8,867 nt of DNA from Candidatus Moraniibacteriota bacterium (GCA_003507475.1 DNVQ01000025.1:14491-23357); one strand, 5' to 3'. Shown: positions 1-4,682, numbered from the stretch's first letter. Translations and numbers: made by a program. Notes: a model not told the origin generated them from the letters alone.

Positions 1-2
1 AA

Positions 3-73
3 GGTCCGATGGCCGAGGGGTTAGGCAAAGGTCTGCAAAACCTTGTACAGCGGTTCAACTCCGCTTCGGACCT
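3..73 (+). tRNA. tRNA-Cys(GCA)
   Basis: A full cloverleaf can be drawn. The acceptor GGTCCGA (3-9) pairs with TCGGACC (66-72). The anticodon stem AAGGT/ACCTT (28-32/40-44) encloses the loop CTGCAAA, giving anticodon GCA at 35-37. The T stem AGCGG/CCGCT (49-53/61-65) encloses a normal TTC loop. The discriminator is T73, as expected for cysteine tRNAs. CCA is not encoded, so it must be added after transcription. Confidence 0.96.
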
Positions 74-96
74 CAAATGAATTAAATAAAAAAAAT

Positions 97-213
97 TACG
101 CATTTAAAATAATATGATTCTAGTTTCTGGAAAATATTATTTTTTCGAACTGCCGATGCGGATGCGAAAGGCGAGAAAAAATGATATTTTTTAGAAACTT
201 GATTAAATGCGTA
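97..213. repeat. Long imperfect inverted repeat between two tRNA genes
   Basis: The spacer between tRNA-Cys and tRNA-Leu folds on itself almost completely. The outer arm 97-107 pairs with 203-213 without mismatch (core ACGCATTTAA/TTAAATGCGT). The inner arm 122-146 pairs with 175-199 over 25 positions with three G-U wobbles (core AGTTTCT/AGAAACT). The asymmetric interior loop is 108-121 against 200-202. A short GCC/GGC helix (152-154/170-172) sits near the apex. There is no U-tract, so it is not a standard terminator. It could be a MITE-like relic or a structure in the tRNA precursor. Confidence 0.7.
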
Positions 214-222
214 CACCCGAAA

Positions 223-305
223 GCCCGGGTGGTGAAATGGTAGACACAAGGGACTTAAAATCCCTCGATCGCAAGATCGTGCGAGTTCGAGTCTCGCCTC
301 GGGCA
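223..305 (+). tRNA. tRNA-Leu(UAA)
   Basis: The acceptor GCCCGGG (223-229) pairs with CTCGGGC (298-304), with one G-T wobble. The anticodon stem AGGGA/TCCCT (249-253/261-265) encloses CTTAAAA, giving anticodon TAA at 256-258. A class II variable arm with the stem GATC/GATC and loop GCAA follows. The T arm GCGAG/CTCGC is regular. The discriminator is A305 and CCA is not encoded. Confidence 0.96.
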
Positions 306-411
306 CAAAACATTTGTCATGGAACATGGAGCATATATAACAAACACACATATCATAAAACATATATCACTTAGCAAAATCTACATGGAGTAGGTTTTTT
401 AAACTGAATTA

Positions 412-440
412 TTGACTTTTTAATGATTGTTTATTAGGAT
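412..440 (+). promoter_or_regulatory. Sigma70-type promoter for the two-gene cassette
   Basis: A -35 box TTGACT (412-417) is separated by exactly 17 nt from a -10-like TAGGAT (435-440). Transcription should start near 447, leaving a leader of about 48 nt before the ATG at 495. It is the only good promoter in the AT-rich gap after tRNA-Leu. The gap 306-411 shows nothing else that I can support. Confidence 0.65.
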
Positions 441-494
441 TGTTTCAAAGTGATTAAGTGGGAATAAGATAAAAATGAATAAGGAGGAATCAAC

Positions 495-722
495 ATGGAA
501 ACTATATTATTGTTCTTTTTGGGATTTTATCAGTGTGATCCAGCTACCATGAAAAATGGTTTCGACCAAGAATGCACTGAGATTATCGAAAAACATACAC
601 CAAGACCAGCAGGTTTTCCATCGAAATGGGGATTCGTGCCTACTGGTGGCATATCTTGTCCTAATGGTGGCCAACTTGTTGGCAATCAATGCGAAGAACG
701 CTATCTTGGTATAAAAAGATAG
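495..722 (+). CDS. Small Cys-containing protein of unknown function (75 aa)
   Basis: I do not recognise this protein. The start is well supported: a full-strength SD (AAGGAGG, 481-487) lies 7 nt upstream of the ATG, and the promoter at 412-440 is correctly placed. The product opens with a short hydrophobic stretch (about residues 4-12, ILLFFLGFY), then becomes polar. It carries four cysteines (C14, C27, C55, C66) and Pro/Gly-rich segments such as residues 35-43 and 49-60. The hydrophobic start is short for a classical signal peptide and has no lipobox, so export is possible but unproven. The paired cysteines could form disulfides or bind metal. The next gene starts 29 nt after the TAG stop with its own SD, so the two probably form one operon closed by the terminator at 1014-1045. 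Confidence 0.7.
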   Translation: METILLFFLGFYQCDPATMKNGFDQECTEIIEKHTPRPAGFPSKWGFVPTGGISCPNGGQLVGNQCEERYLGIKR

Positions 723-751
723 TTGAATCTCATTATAAGGAGACAAATCAA

Positions 752-991
752 ATGCCGTGTTCAAGATGCCAAAGCGCACAACATAGTTACTCTAAACGAC
801 CTTTTCATCCACCCAGCGGTAGTATCCATGATAATACATTCATATGCAACTATTGCCGTCAAAAATGGTGGCAATACAATACTCATTATCATCTGTGGTC
901 TACTGTTGATGACAACGCAACTTTCAATAACATCCGAAGAGGATGTCTGGAACCTGTAGCAATTGGCAATCCAAGCAGAAATCTGCGCTAA
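752..991 (+). CDS. Small zinc-ribbon-like protein (79 aa)
   Basis: The ATG at 752 is chosen because AAGGAG (737-742) lies 9 nt upstream. An upstream in-frame ATG at 689 would overlap the previous gene and has no SD. The protein has CxxC near its start (C3, C6) and a second CxxC (C32, C35) 25 residues later, followed by RQKWW. Two such knuckles at this spacing are the usual signature of a zinc ribbon. The rest (about residues 40-79) is polar and rich in Asn, Thr and His. Zinc ribbons of this size often bind nucleic acid or act as small adaptors, but nothing here identifies a partner. It is second in the cassette and is followed by a good intrinsic terminator. The specific family is not recognised. 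Confidence 0.7.
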   Translation: MPCSRCQSAQHSYSKRPFHPPSGSIHDNTFICNYCRQKWWQYNTHYHLWSTVDDNATFNNIRRGCLEPVAIGNPSRNLR

Positions 992-1013
992 CCTAATTTC
1001 ATGTATTATACGG

Positions 1014-1045
1014 AGCCGTTTCAGAAAGAGACGGCTTCTTTTTAT
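1014..1045 (+). terminator. Intrinsic terminator after the zinc-ribbon gene
   Basis: The stem AGCCGTTTC (1014-1022) pairs with GAGACGGCT (1028-1036) through one G-U pair. The loop is AGAAA and the stem is followed by TCTTTTT. It begins 23 nt after the stop codon at 991. Confidence 0.85.
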
Positions 1046-1073
1046 TTCAAGTAAAAAAAATATAACACAGATT

Positions 1074-1097
1074 CTAAGAGCCCAATCGGGCTCTTAG
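1074..1097. repeat. CTAAGAGCCC palindrome, copy 1
   Basis: A perfect 10-bp hairpin, CTAAGAGCCC (1074-1083) with GGGCTCTTAG (1088-1097), has loop AATC. It lacks a U-tract on the plus strand. The same arms recur in the terminator at 4606-4643, so the two belong to one palindrome family. The following bases (1108-1140) contain repeated TTCGTA/TTCGAA words with no gene. Confidence 0.7.
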
Positions 1098-1147
1098 GGC
1101 CTAATCCCTTAATTCGTAATTTCGAATAAGTTCGTACTTCGTAGGGT

Positions 1148-1176
1148 TTGACAAATTCCCCAAAATATGCTAATAT
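1148..1176 (+). promoter_or_regulatory. Consensus sigma70 promoter of the 3D-domain gene
   Basis: A perfect -35 TTGACA (1148-1153), a 17-nt spacer and a -10 TAATAT (1171-1176) form one of the strongest-looking promoters in the window. The predicted start, near 1183, coincides with the beginning of the first leader hairpin, so the whole structured leader would be transcribed. Confidence 0.85.
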
Positions 1177-1180
1177 TGTT

Positions 1181-1285
1181 AGTTGAATATATGAGTGCTC
1201 CAGTAGCCCCATAATTCAACTCTGGCTCCAAAAAACCAGAAAAGTCCGCTAAAAACGGCTGTCCGCAAGTGCGCTTGGGACAATA
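1181..1285 (+). promoter_or_regulatory. Structured 5' leader of the 3D-domain gene
   Basis: The roughly 100 nt between the promoter and the ATG at 1286 can form consecutive helices. AGTTGAAT (1181-1188) pairs with ATTCAACT (1214-1221). TCTGG (1221-1225) pairs with CCAGA (1236-1240), sharing one base with the first helix. A last helix, GTCC-G-CAAG (1261-1269) with CTTGGGAC (1274-1281), ends four bases before the start codon. GTCCGC occurs twice (1244-1249 and 1261-1266). No clear SD is visible. I do not recognise it as a known riboswitch class. It could be a riboswitch, a thermosensor or a protein-binding leader. Confidence 0.5.
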
Positions 1286-1858
1286 ATGTTTAATGAATTT
1301 TTGATGCGTACTATTATTGCCTTAGTATTTTTGATGGCTATAATTCTGTTACCAAAAGTAACCCTAGCCAATCAATCTAAAGCGGTTACAGACGAAGCTC
1401 TAAAATTTAAAATAAAAAATAACATAGTTTATATACAAGATATCCCGGTAGGTTATAAGGTTCCCAAAGAAATCAAAAAAGAGGAAACCGTTTTGGTTTC
1501 AGATCCAAGAGATGAAAAAATTCTTACTATCTGGAAAAACAAACAAGACAACCAATGGAAATCTTTACGTCAAGGAAAATTTGTCATCAATGCTTCTGCT
1601 TATACAGCTGCGGCTGATGAATGTGGAAAGAGTGATGGAATTACAGCAAGTGGAGTAAAGGTTCAAGAAAAAAGAACCCTTGCTTGTCCTCCTCAATATC
1701 CTTTCGGCGCTAAAGTAAAAATCCAAGGTTTGGGTACCTATACCTGTGAAGACAGAGGTGGTGCCATAAAAGGAAATAAATTCGATATATATATGCAAAC
1801 CAAATCTGAAGCTTTTGCCTTCGGAAGAAGAAATCTAGAAGCAGAATTGGTGTTATAA
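1286..1858 (+). CDS. Secreted 3D-domain cell-wall protein
   Basis: The 190-aa product has an N-terminal signal peptide (hydrophobic core about residues 9-22, likely cleavage after TLA28). A linker region of about 70 residues follows, then a C-terminal 3D domain (about 102-190). That domain is the one found at the end of RpfB-like and MltA-type peptidoglycan hydrolases. The diagnostic run is ASGVK (121-125), YPFGAKVKI (138-146), CEDRGGAIKG (154-163) and FDIYM (166-170). D156 and D167 match two of the three aspartates that name the fold. The usual VDP motif is replaced by ACPP (133-136), so the third aspartate is absent. C134 and C154 are well placed for a disulfide outside the cell. It is preceded by a strong promoter and structured leader and followed by a terminator, so it is a single-gene unit. 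The likely role is lytic transglycosylase or glycan binding. A downstream in-frame ATG at 1304 would give a more typical signal peptide. Confidence 0.85.
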   Translation: MFNEFLMRTIIALVFLMAIILLPKVTLANQSKAVTDEALKFKIKNNIVYIQDIPVGYKVPKEIKKEETVLVSDPRDEKILTIWKNKQDNQWKSLRQGKFVINASAYTAAADECGKSDGITASGVKVQEKRTLACPPQYPFGAKVKIQGLGTYTCEDRGGAIKGNKFDIYMQTKSEAFAFGRRNLEAELVL

Positions 1859-1870
1859 AAACTTTAAAAT

Positions 1871-1906
1871 AAAATCCGCCAGCTAAAAACTGGCGGTTTT
1901 ATTTTG
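1871..1906 (+). terminator. Intrinsic terminator of the 3D-domain gene
   Basis: CCGCCAG (1876-1882) pairs perfectly with CTGGCGG (1890-1896) around the loop CTAAAAA, followed by TTTTATTTT. It begins about 13 nt after the stop codon at 1858. Confidence 0.9.
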
Positions 1907-1920
1907 TTTGATTATCTAAA

Positions 1921-1959
1921 AAATTAGGACTGACTACTACTTAAGTAATCAGCCCTTTT
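1921..1959 (-). terminator. Probable terminator of the 1981-2406 gene, possibly bidirectional
   Basis: The arms GGACTGACTACT (1927-1938) and AGTAATCAGCCC (1944-1955) pair with two mismatches. On the minus strand the hairpin follows the stop codon at 1981 by about 25 nt and is followed by an interrupted T-tract (TAATTTTTT). On the plus strand it is followed by TTTTC, so it could also stop read-through from the 3D gene. Confidence 0.6.
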
Positions 1960-1980
1960 CTATAAATTGAGACAGAATTT

Positions 1981-2406
1981 TTATTCCATTATTGTCAGAA
2001 ATTCGTCCCATCCCTCTGCATGAAGTAAGCCATCATCAAGTGAAGCACGGAAATAATGAGCTCCAGCAGAAAGCACTATGACGCAAACTTTAAATTTGAT
2101 AGAATCTTCATCCATTTTCATCCAGCACAATTCTACAAACTTATTAAATTCTAACCCGCTCAAATCTCTCCTGAATCTATCCAGTTGATGAAGAAACATT
2201 TCTCCTTCAAGTCTTATTTGCCCAGTTTTGTCACGCAAATGGCGAAAATCTTTAATTATCGGCTTTAGCTCAGAAGAAAAACGTTCCGCGATATCTTCTT
2301 CCCTCACCTCTCCCGATACATACAATCTGATTAATTCCTTGAATAACGCCCGCACCTTAATTCCGTTTAATTCGATACGGCCTCTAATATCAGCTTTTCT
2401 TTCCAT
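1981..2406 (-). CDS. Hypothetical soluble protein (141 aa)
   Basis: I do not recognise the family. The start is firm: AAGGAG (complement of 2416-2421) lies 9 nt before the ATG at 2406. The product has no signal peptide and no membrane segment. It looks mostly helical and highly charged (about residues 20-85, with repeated E/R/K heptad-like spacing). A more hydrophobic stretch near 103-115 (IKFKVCVIVLSAG) and an acidic end follow. The two cysteines, C94 and C107, do not form a motif. It is flanked by its own terminator (1921-1959) and by the terminator of the gene behind it (2516-2539), so it is probably transcribed alone from a promoter within 2424-2515 that I cannot place confidently. The strong SD resembles the 495-991 cassette rather than the core genes. 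Confidence 0.65.
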   Translation of the reverse strand: MERKADIRGRIELNGIKVRALFKELIRLYVSGEVREEDIAERFSSELKPIIKDFRHLRDKTGQIRLEGEMFLHQLDRFRRDLSGLEFNKFVELCWMKMDEDSIKFKVCVIVLSAGAHYFRASLDDGLLHAEGWDEFLTIME

Positions 2407-2515
2407 TTTTCCATTCTCCTTTTATAAAATACTATCCACATTTAAACAATCCGATTGCTTCTCGCCACATACCAAACTAATATATTTTACAAAATTAAGC
2501 AAGATTTTGTATATT

Positions 2516-2539
2516 AAAAAAACTGCCTGGAGACAGTTT
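2516..2539 (-). terminator. Intrinsic terminator of the 2574-3005 gene
   Basis: Read on the minus strand, AAACTG (2539-2534) pairs with CAGTTT (2525-2520) around an 8-nt loop, followed by an uninterrupted T-tract (2522-2516). It lies 35 nt beyond the stop codon at 2574. Confidence 0.75.
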
Positions 2540-2573
2540 GCATGTTGGTTGTAGCTTATTTAGAGAAAATAAA

Positions 2574-3005
2574 TTATTTTATTTCTCCGAGGGTATATAT
2601 TTTTGATTTATCTAATTTATTTTCCGTTATACAATTTCTCATTGAAACTATTAATTTCCTGTATTCCTTGTCTACCGCATCTTGACTCTTATTATTATTC
2701 AAGTCAATAAAAAATAAAAAATTGTTAAATTGTTCCAATACCTCTTCTGATGCCCAAATTTGAGATTTTCTATGTAAATTCAACAGTCTAGAGCAAGAGC
2801 GTTGTCGATCTTCATAATTTGCCACATTAAAAAAACCAGATAGTGTTTCGTTTATTTCTGTATATAATTCTTTTCTCATCTCTAGAATTTTTTCATATCT
2901 AGATAATTTTTTGTTGAAAAAATAGGTAAAAATTCCCCCAATAACTAATGATGAAAAACCACTTGATATAAAAGCTATTATTAATGATTGGCTAAAAGAA
3001 AGCAT
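2574..3005 (-). CDS. Membrane-anchored helical protein of unknown function (143 aa)
   Basis: One N-terminal transmembrane helix (about residues 8-30, ending TYFF) is followed by a basic stretch (NKKLSRYEK, 31-39), predicting a single-pass protein with its bulk in the cytoplasm. The remainder looks helical: RYEKILEMRKELY (36-48) could start a coiled coil and residues 85-125 form further charged helices. Cysteines at 71 and 125 form no motif. I do not recognise the family. This general shape (one anchor plus a cytoplasmic helical tail) is common in small accessory proteins and does not define a role. No SD precedes the ATG. The upstream region is AT-rich and holds a perfect inverted repeat at 3016-3049. 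The gene ends at its own terminator, so it is monocistronic. The reading frame is plausible but not proven. Confidence 0.55.
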   Translation of the reverse strand: MLSFSQSLIIAFISSGFSSLVIGGIFTYFFNKKLSRYEKILEMRKELYTEINETLSGFFNVANYEDRQRSCSRLLNLHRKSQIWASEEVLEQFNNFLFFIDLNNNKSQDAVDKEYRKLIVSMRNCITENKLDKSKIYTLGEIK

Positions 3006-3015
3006 TTTGTTTAAT

Positions 3016-3049
3016 AATTAACTTATGTATGTTAAAAATTAAGTTAATT
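3016..3049. repeat. Perfect 10-bp inverted repeat upstream of the membrane-protein gene
   Basis: AATTAACTTA (3016-3025) is repeated inverted as TAAGTTAATT (3040-3049) with a 14-nt spacer. The near arm begins 11 nt before the ATG at 3005 on the minus strand. This is a plausible operator or mRNA hairpin for that gene. The high AT content makes chance occurrence possible. Confidence 0.4.
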
Positions 3050-3373
3050 TAAGTATGCTAATACTGGCGAATTTAATTTCATTTTTATATAGTCACAACG
3101 GACCATATAATGAGCAGTAATGATTTAGTTTTAGTTAAGCACTATTTCACAAAGATACGTAGTAATGAATATCGCTTACGCGTAGCGAAGGTCGCCTTCG
3201 CTAAGACTATGGTGAACTATGAGCAAAGGGAGTAATTCTGTCACAGATATTTTTCTGAAGAAAAATTCTTCGACCCCATCTCGCGGCGCTAAGGCGCATC
3301 GCTCCGACTTTCTCATCCCTCACGAAAGCCAAACTCTTGGCTTTCTTCTCTCCTTCGTTCACGTTGTTCACTG
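3050..3373. other. Gene-free palindrome-rich spacer
   Basis: I see no supported gene here. The stretch carries a perfect 9-bp hairpin TAGCGAAGG/CCTTCGCTA (3183-3191/3195-3203) and an 8-bp palindrome ATTTTTCT/AGAAAAAT (3249-3256/3259-3266). It also has the hairpin AAAGCCAA/TTGGCTTT (3325-3332/3337-3344), about 30 nt beyond the 3' end of the tRNA-Ser array. The last could be a processing or transcription-end signal for that array, but it has no U-tract on the minus strand. Open frames here and across the tRNAs are antisense shadows of the kind tRNA genes produce. Confidence 0.6.
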
Positions 3374-3598
3374 CGGAGAGAGAGGGATTCGAACCCCCGG
3401 TACCCATTAAGGCACAACAGTTTTTGGCGACCCCGCACCAAAGCGGAAGGGGTGAGATTCGAACTCACGGTGGACTTTCATCCACGACAGTTTTCAAGAC
3501 TGTTCCCTTAAACCACTCGGGCACCCTTCCGCTTTTTTGCGGGGCAAGCTATCGCTGGAGTTTATCCACCTCTGGTGGAACCGCTCAGCCATCTCTCC
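3374..3598 (-). tRNA. Interrupted tRNA-Ser(UGA-like) with another tRNA in its anticodon loop
   Basis: The two ends form a tRNA-Ser. The acceptor GGAGAGA (3598-3592) pairs with TCTCTCC (3381-3375) and the discriminator is G3374. The D stem is GCT/AGC (3589-3587/3556-3554). The T arm GGGGG/CCCTC (3398-3394/3386-3382) encloses TTCGAAT. The variable arm is GTGCC/GGTAC (3415-3411/3404-3400). The 5' half ends GATAG-CTTG (3553-3545) and the 3' half resumes AAA-CTGTT (3423-3416). Joined, they give a 7-nt loop CTTGAAA with anticodon TGA, as in the inner tRNA. Between them lie about 121 nt (3544-3424) containing a complete tRNA-Ser. The D loop is also about 20 nt too long and holds a CCACC/GGTGG hairpin (3578-3574/3570-3566). 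It is either an intron-containing tRNA or a decayed copy; the stem GATAG/CTGTT has three wobble or weak positions. Confidence 0.6.
3444..3530 (-). tRNA. tRNA-Ser(UGA), intact, nested inside the outer tRNA-Ser
   Basis: The cloverleaf is complete. The acceptor GGAAGGG (3530-3524) pairs with CCCTTCC (3451-3445) and the discriminator is G3444. The D stem is CCC/GGG. The anticodon stem ACAGT/ACTGT encloses CTTGAAA, giving anticodon TGA. The class II variable arm is GTGGA/TCCAC and the T arm is GTGAG/CTCAC around TTCGAAT. CCA is not encoded. The acceptor helix continues outward into the flanks, with GCCCCGCA (3545-3538) facing TGCGGGGT (3437-3430), so precursor and trailer would pair over about 15 further positions. 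Confidence 0.93.
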
Positions 3599-3685
3599 AT
3601 AATTAACTCAATTTTTAATAAACGACCCCTTATTGCCACTTTCCCAATATAACAATTAAAAATAGATTTGTAAATATTCAACCTT
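3599..3685. other. AT-rich spacer upstream of the tRNA-Ser array
   Basis: No gene is visible. The minus-strand promoter of the tRNA-Ser array should lie here, but the best candidate (TTGTTA with a poor TAAGGG box at 17 nt) is too weak to call. Confidence 0.4.
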
Positions 3686-3876
3686 GCAGCTATCTACCTT
3701 TTTCCAAAAAATAACAATTATTTTTTATTTTACCACAAACAAATACACCTTCTCCCCTGTACTCGGGGGAGATGTCATTGTACTCAATGACAGAGAGGGC
3801 ATGCATTTATTTTAACCCTCACCCCAGCCCTCTCCCGAGTACAGGAGAGGGGGATTGGAAAAAGGTGAATAGTTGC
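3686..3876. repeat. MITE-like element with 22-bp terminal inverted repeats
   Basis: The left end (3686-3707, core ACCTTTTTCCAA) and the right end (3855-3876, core TTGGAAAAAGGT) are inverted repeats matching at 18 of 22 positions. Inside is a second inverted pair: TCTCCCCTGTACTCGG (3751-3766) against the region of CCGAGTACAGGAGA (3835-3848). There are also local hairpins CTCCCC/GGGGAG (3752-3757/3766-3771), GTCATT/AATGAC (3774-3779/3786-3791) and CTCTCC/GGAGAG. No ORF is present. The segment CCCTCACCCCAGCCCTCTCCC (3816-3836 region) resembles a dispersed intergenic repeat of many bacterial genomes. No clear target duplication flanks it. Confidence 0.5.
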
Positions 3877-3969
3877 TTACCCTTTCTGTTTTATTTTTTA
3901 TTAATATCATTCAATCATTTGAATTTTATTTGAAATTTAAAATTGGAAATTTGAAATTACTAAAAAATG
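3877..3969. other. AT-rich spacer between the repeat element and the membrane-protein promoter
   Basis: No gene, RNA or convincing repeat is seen beyond AT-rich low-complexity words such as TTTGAAATT near 3930-3958. Confidence 0.4.
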
Positions 3970-3998
3970 TTCCCCATTTTTTAGGAGTGTGTTATAAT
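3970..3998 (+). promoter_or_regulatory. Extended -10 promoter of the 4026-4589 gene
   Basis: A perfect TATAAT (3993-3998) is preceded by TG at the extended -10 position (TGT at 3990-3992). The -35 region 17 nt upstream (3970-3975) is poor, as is usual for extended -10 promoters. Transcription should begin near 4005, leaving only about 20 nt of leader without an SD. Confidence 0.65.
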
Positions 3999-4025
3999 TC
4001 AATTATAAAAATTACTTAAAATAAA

Positions 4026-4589
4026 ATGTATTCAAATAAAAGACCCCCTTTTAAAAAAGATGTTCACATAAACCACGAAGGAGAATATTTGGAAAATCCG
4101 CATGACTTTATGCTAGAAAAACACGCTCATGGCACCCTTCTTCACTGGCAAGGACCAGAATATGAGCATTATCCCAAAGAAAAAACTTGGTATTCAGTGG
4201 CGGGTTTGATTTTATCCGCTATAGTGATTTATGCCTTAGTTACCAATAGTCCTATTATGGCTATAACATTTGTTTTAATCGGAGTAGTTGGATATATCCA
4301 ATTGGAAAAGTTTCCTCGCGTACTAGATTTTAAAGTAACTCACGATGGAGTAATGGCTGGCAAAGAACTTTATGAATTTGATAATATAAAATCATTTTGG
4401 ATTTTTTATGAACCGCCTCATACTAAAATTTTAAGCTTGCACACCGATGCTATGCTAACTCCTTATATCCATATTCCTGTTCATCAAATAGATCCAGTTA
4501 AACTAAGGGAAATATTGATGGATTTTATTCCGGAAGAAAAGCAAAAACCAACCTTAGTAGACACGATTGAAAGGCTTTTGCATATATAA
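4026..4589 (+). CDS. Two-helix membrane protein, conserved-hypothetical type (187 aa)
   Basis: A polar, His-rich N-terminal part (residues 1-54) is followed by a transmembrane hairpin (about 55-72 and 76-92) with a very short loop (NSPI). The C-terminal part (about 100-187) has alternating strands such as DFKVTHDGVMAG and ILSLHTDAMLTPYIHIPV, ending in a helix (157-168). Two helices followed by such a strand-rich tail resemble bacterial PH-like membrane proteins, but this is inferred from layout only. Both ends are probably cytoplasmic. No catalytic motif is seen. No SD precedes the ATG, but the promoter at 3970-3998 and the terminator at 4606-4643 frame exactly this gene, making it a confident monocistronic unit. 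The function is unknown. Confidence 0.8.
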   Translation: MYSNKRPPFKKDVHINHEGEYLENPHDFMLEKHAHGTLLHWQGPEYEHYPKEKTWYSVAGLILSAIVIYALVTNSPIMAITFVLIGVVGYIQLEKFPRVLDFKVTHDGVMAGKELYEFDNIKSFWIFYEPPHTKILSLHTDAMLTPYIHIPVHQIDPVKLREILMDFIPEEKQKPTLVDTIERLLHI

Positions 4590-4605
4590 ATAAGTTACGC
4601 TAGTG

Positions 4606-4643
4606 AGGCTCTAAGAGCCCTATAGGGCTCTTAGAGCCTTTTT
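4606..4643 (+). terminator. Perfect 15-bp terminator; palindrome family copy 2
   Basis: AGGCTCTAAGAGCCC (4606-4620) pairs perfectly with GGGCTCTTAGAGCCT (4625-4639) around TATA, followed by TTTTT. It ends the 4026-4589 gene. Its core CTAAGAGCCC/GGGCTCTTAG is identical to the hairpin at 1074-1097. Confidence 0.92.
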
Positions 4644-4653
4644 GCGCGGAGCC

Positions 4654-4682
4654 TTTTCATTTATATATTTATATGCTAGGAT
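4654..4682 (+). promoter_or_regulatory. Probable promoter of the tRNA-Arg region
   Basis: TTTTCA (4654-4659), a 17-nt spacer and TAGGAT (4677-4682), preceded by an extended -10 TG (4674-4675), form a plausible promoter. Transcription would begin near 4689, so it would first cross the broken tRNA-Arg copy and then the intact gene at 4828. Confidence 0.5.

Noticed and set aside
82..363. A 93-codon minus-strand frame
   Set aside because: It runs antisense through tRNA-Leu (EARLELARS-type peptide) and the inter-tRNA hairpin, with no SD.
723..959. A 78-codon plus-strand frame starting ATGAATCTC-like at the end of the first cassette gene
   Set aside because: It overlaps the zinc-ribbon gene in another frame, has no SD, and the competing frame has both an SD and CxxC motifs.
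1181..1285. c-di-AMP (ydaO) riboswitch
   Set aside because: The target gene type fits, but the leader is short and I cannot find the conserved motifs of that class.
3424..3544. Group I intron in the outer tRNA-Ser
   Set aside because: The insert is only about 121 nt, mostly a tRNA. It does not end in G at the inferred boundary and shows no recognisable P3-P7 core.
3424..3544. Archaeal-type bulge-helix-bulge splice site
   Set aside because: The boundary helix is long and the 3-nt bulge, 4-bp helix, 3-nt bulge pattern is not present.
3207..3606. Open reading frames on both strands across the tRNA-Ser array (63-89 codons)
   Set aside because: They encode the typical antisense peptides of tRNA genes (for example REGFEPP and GGSNPSLSA) and overlap well-folded tRNAs.
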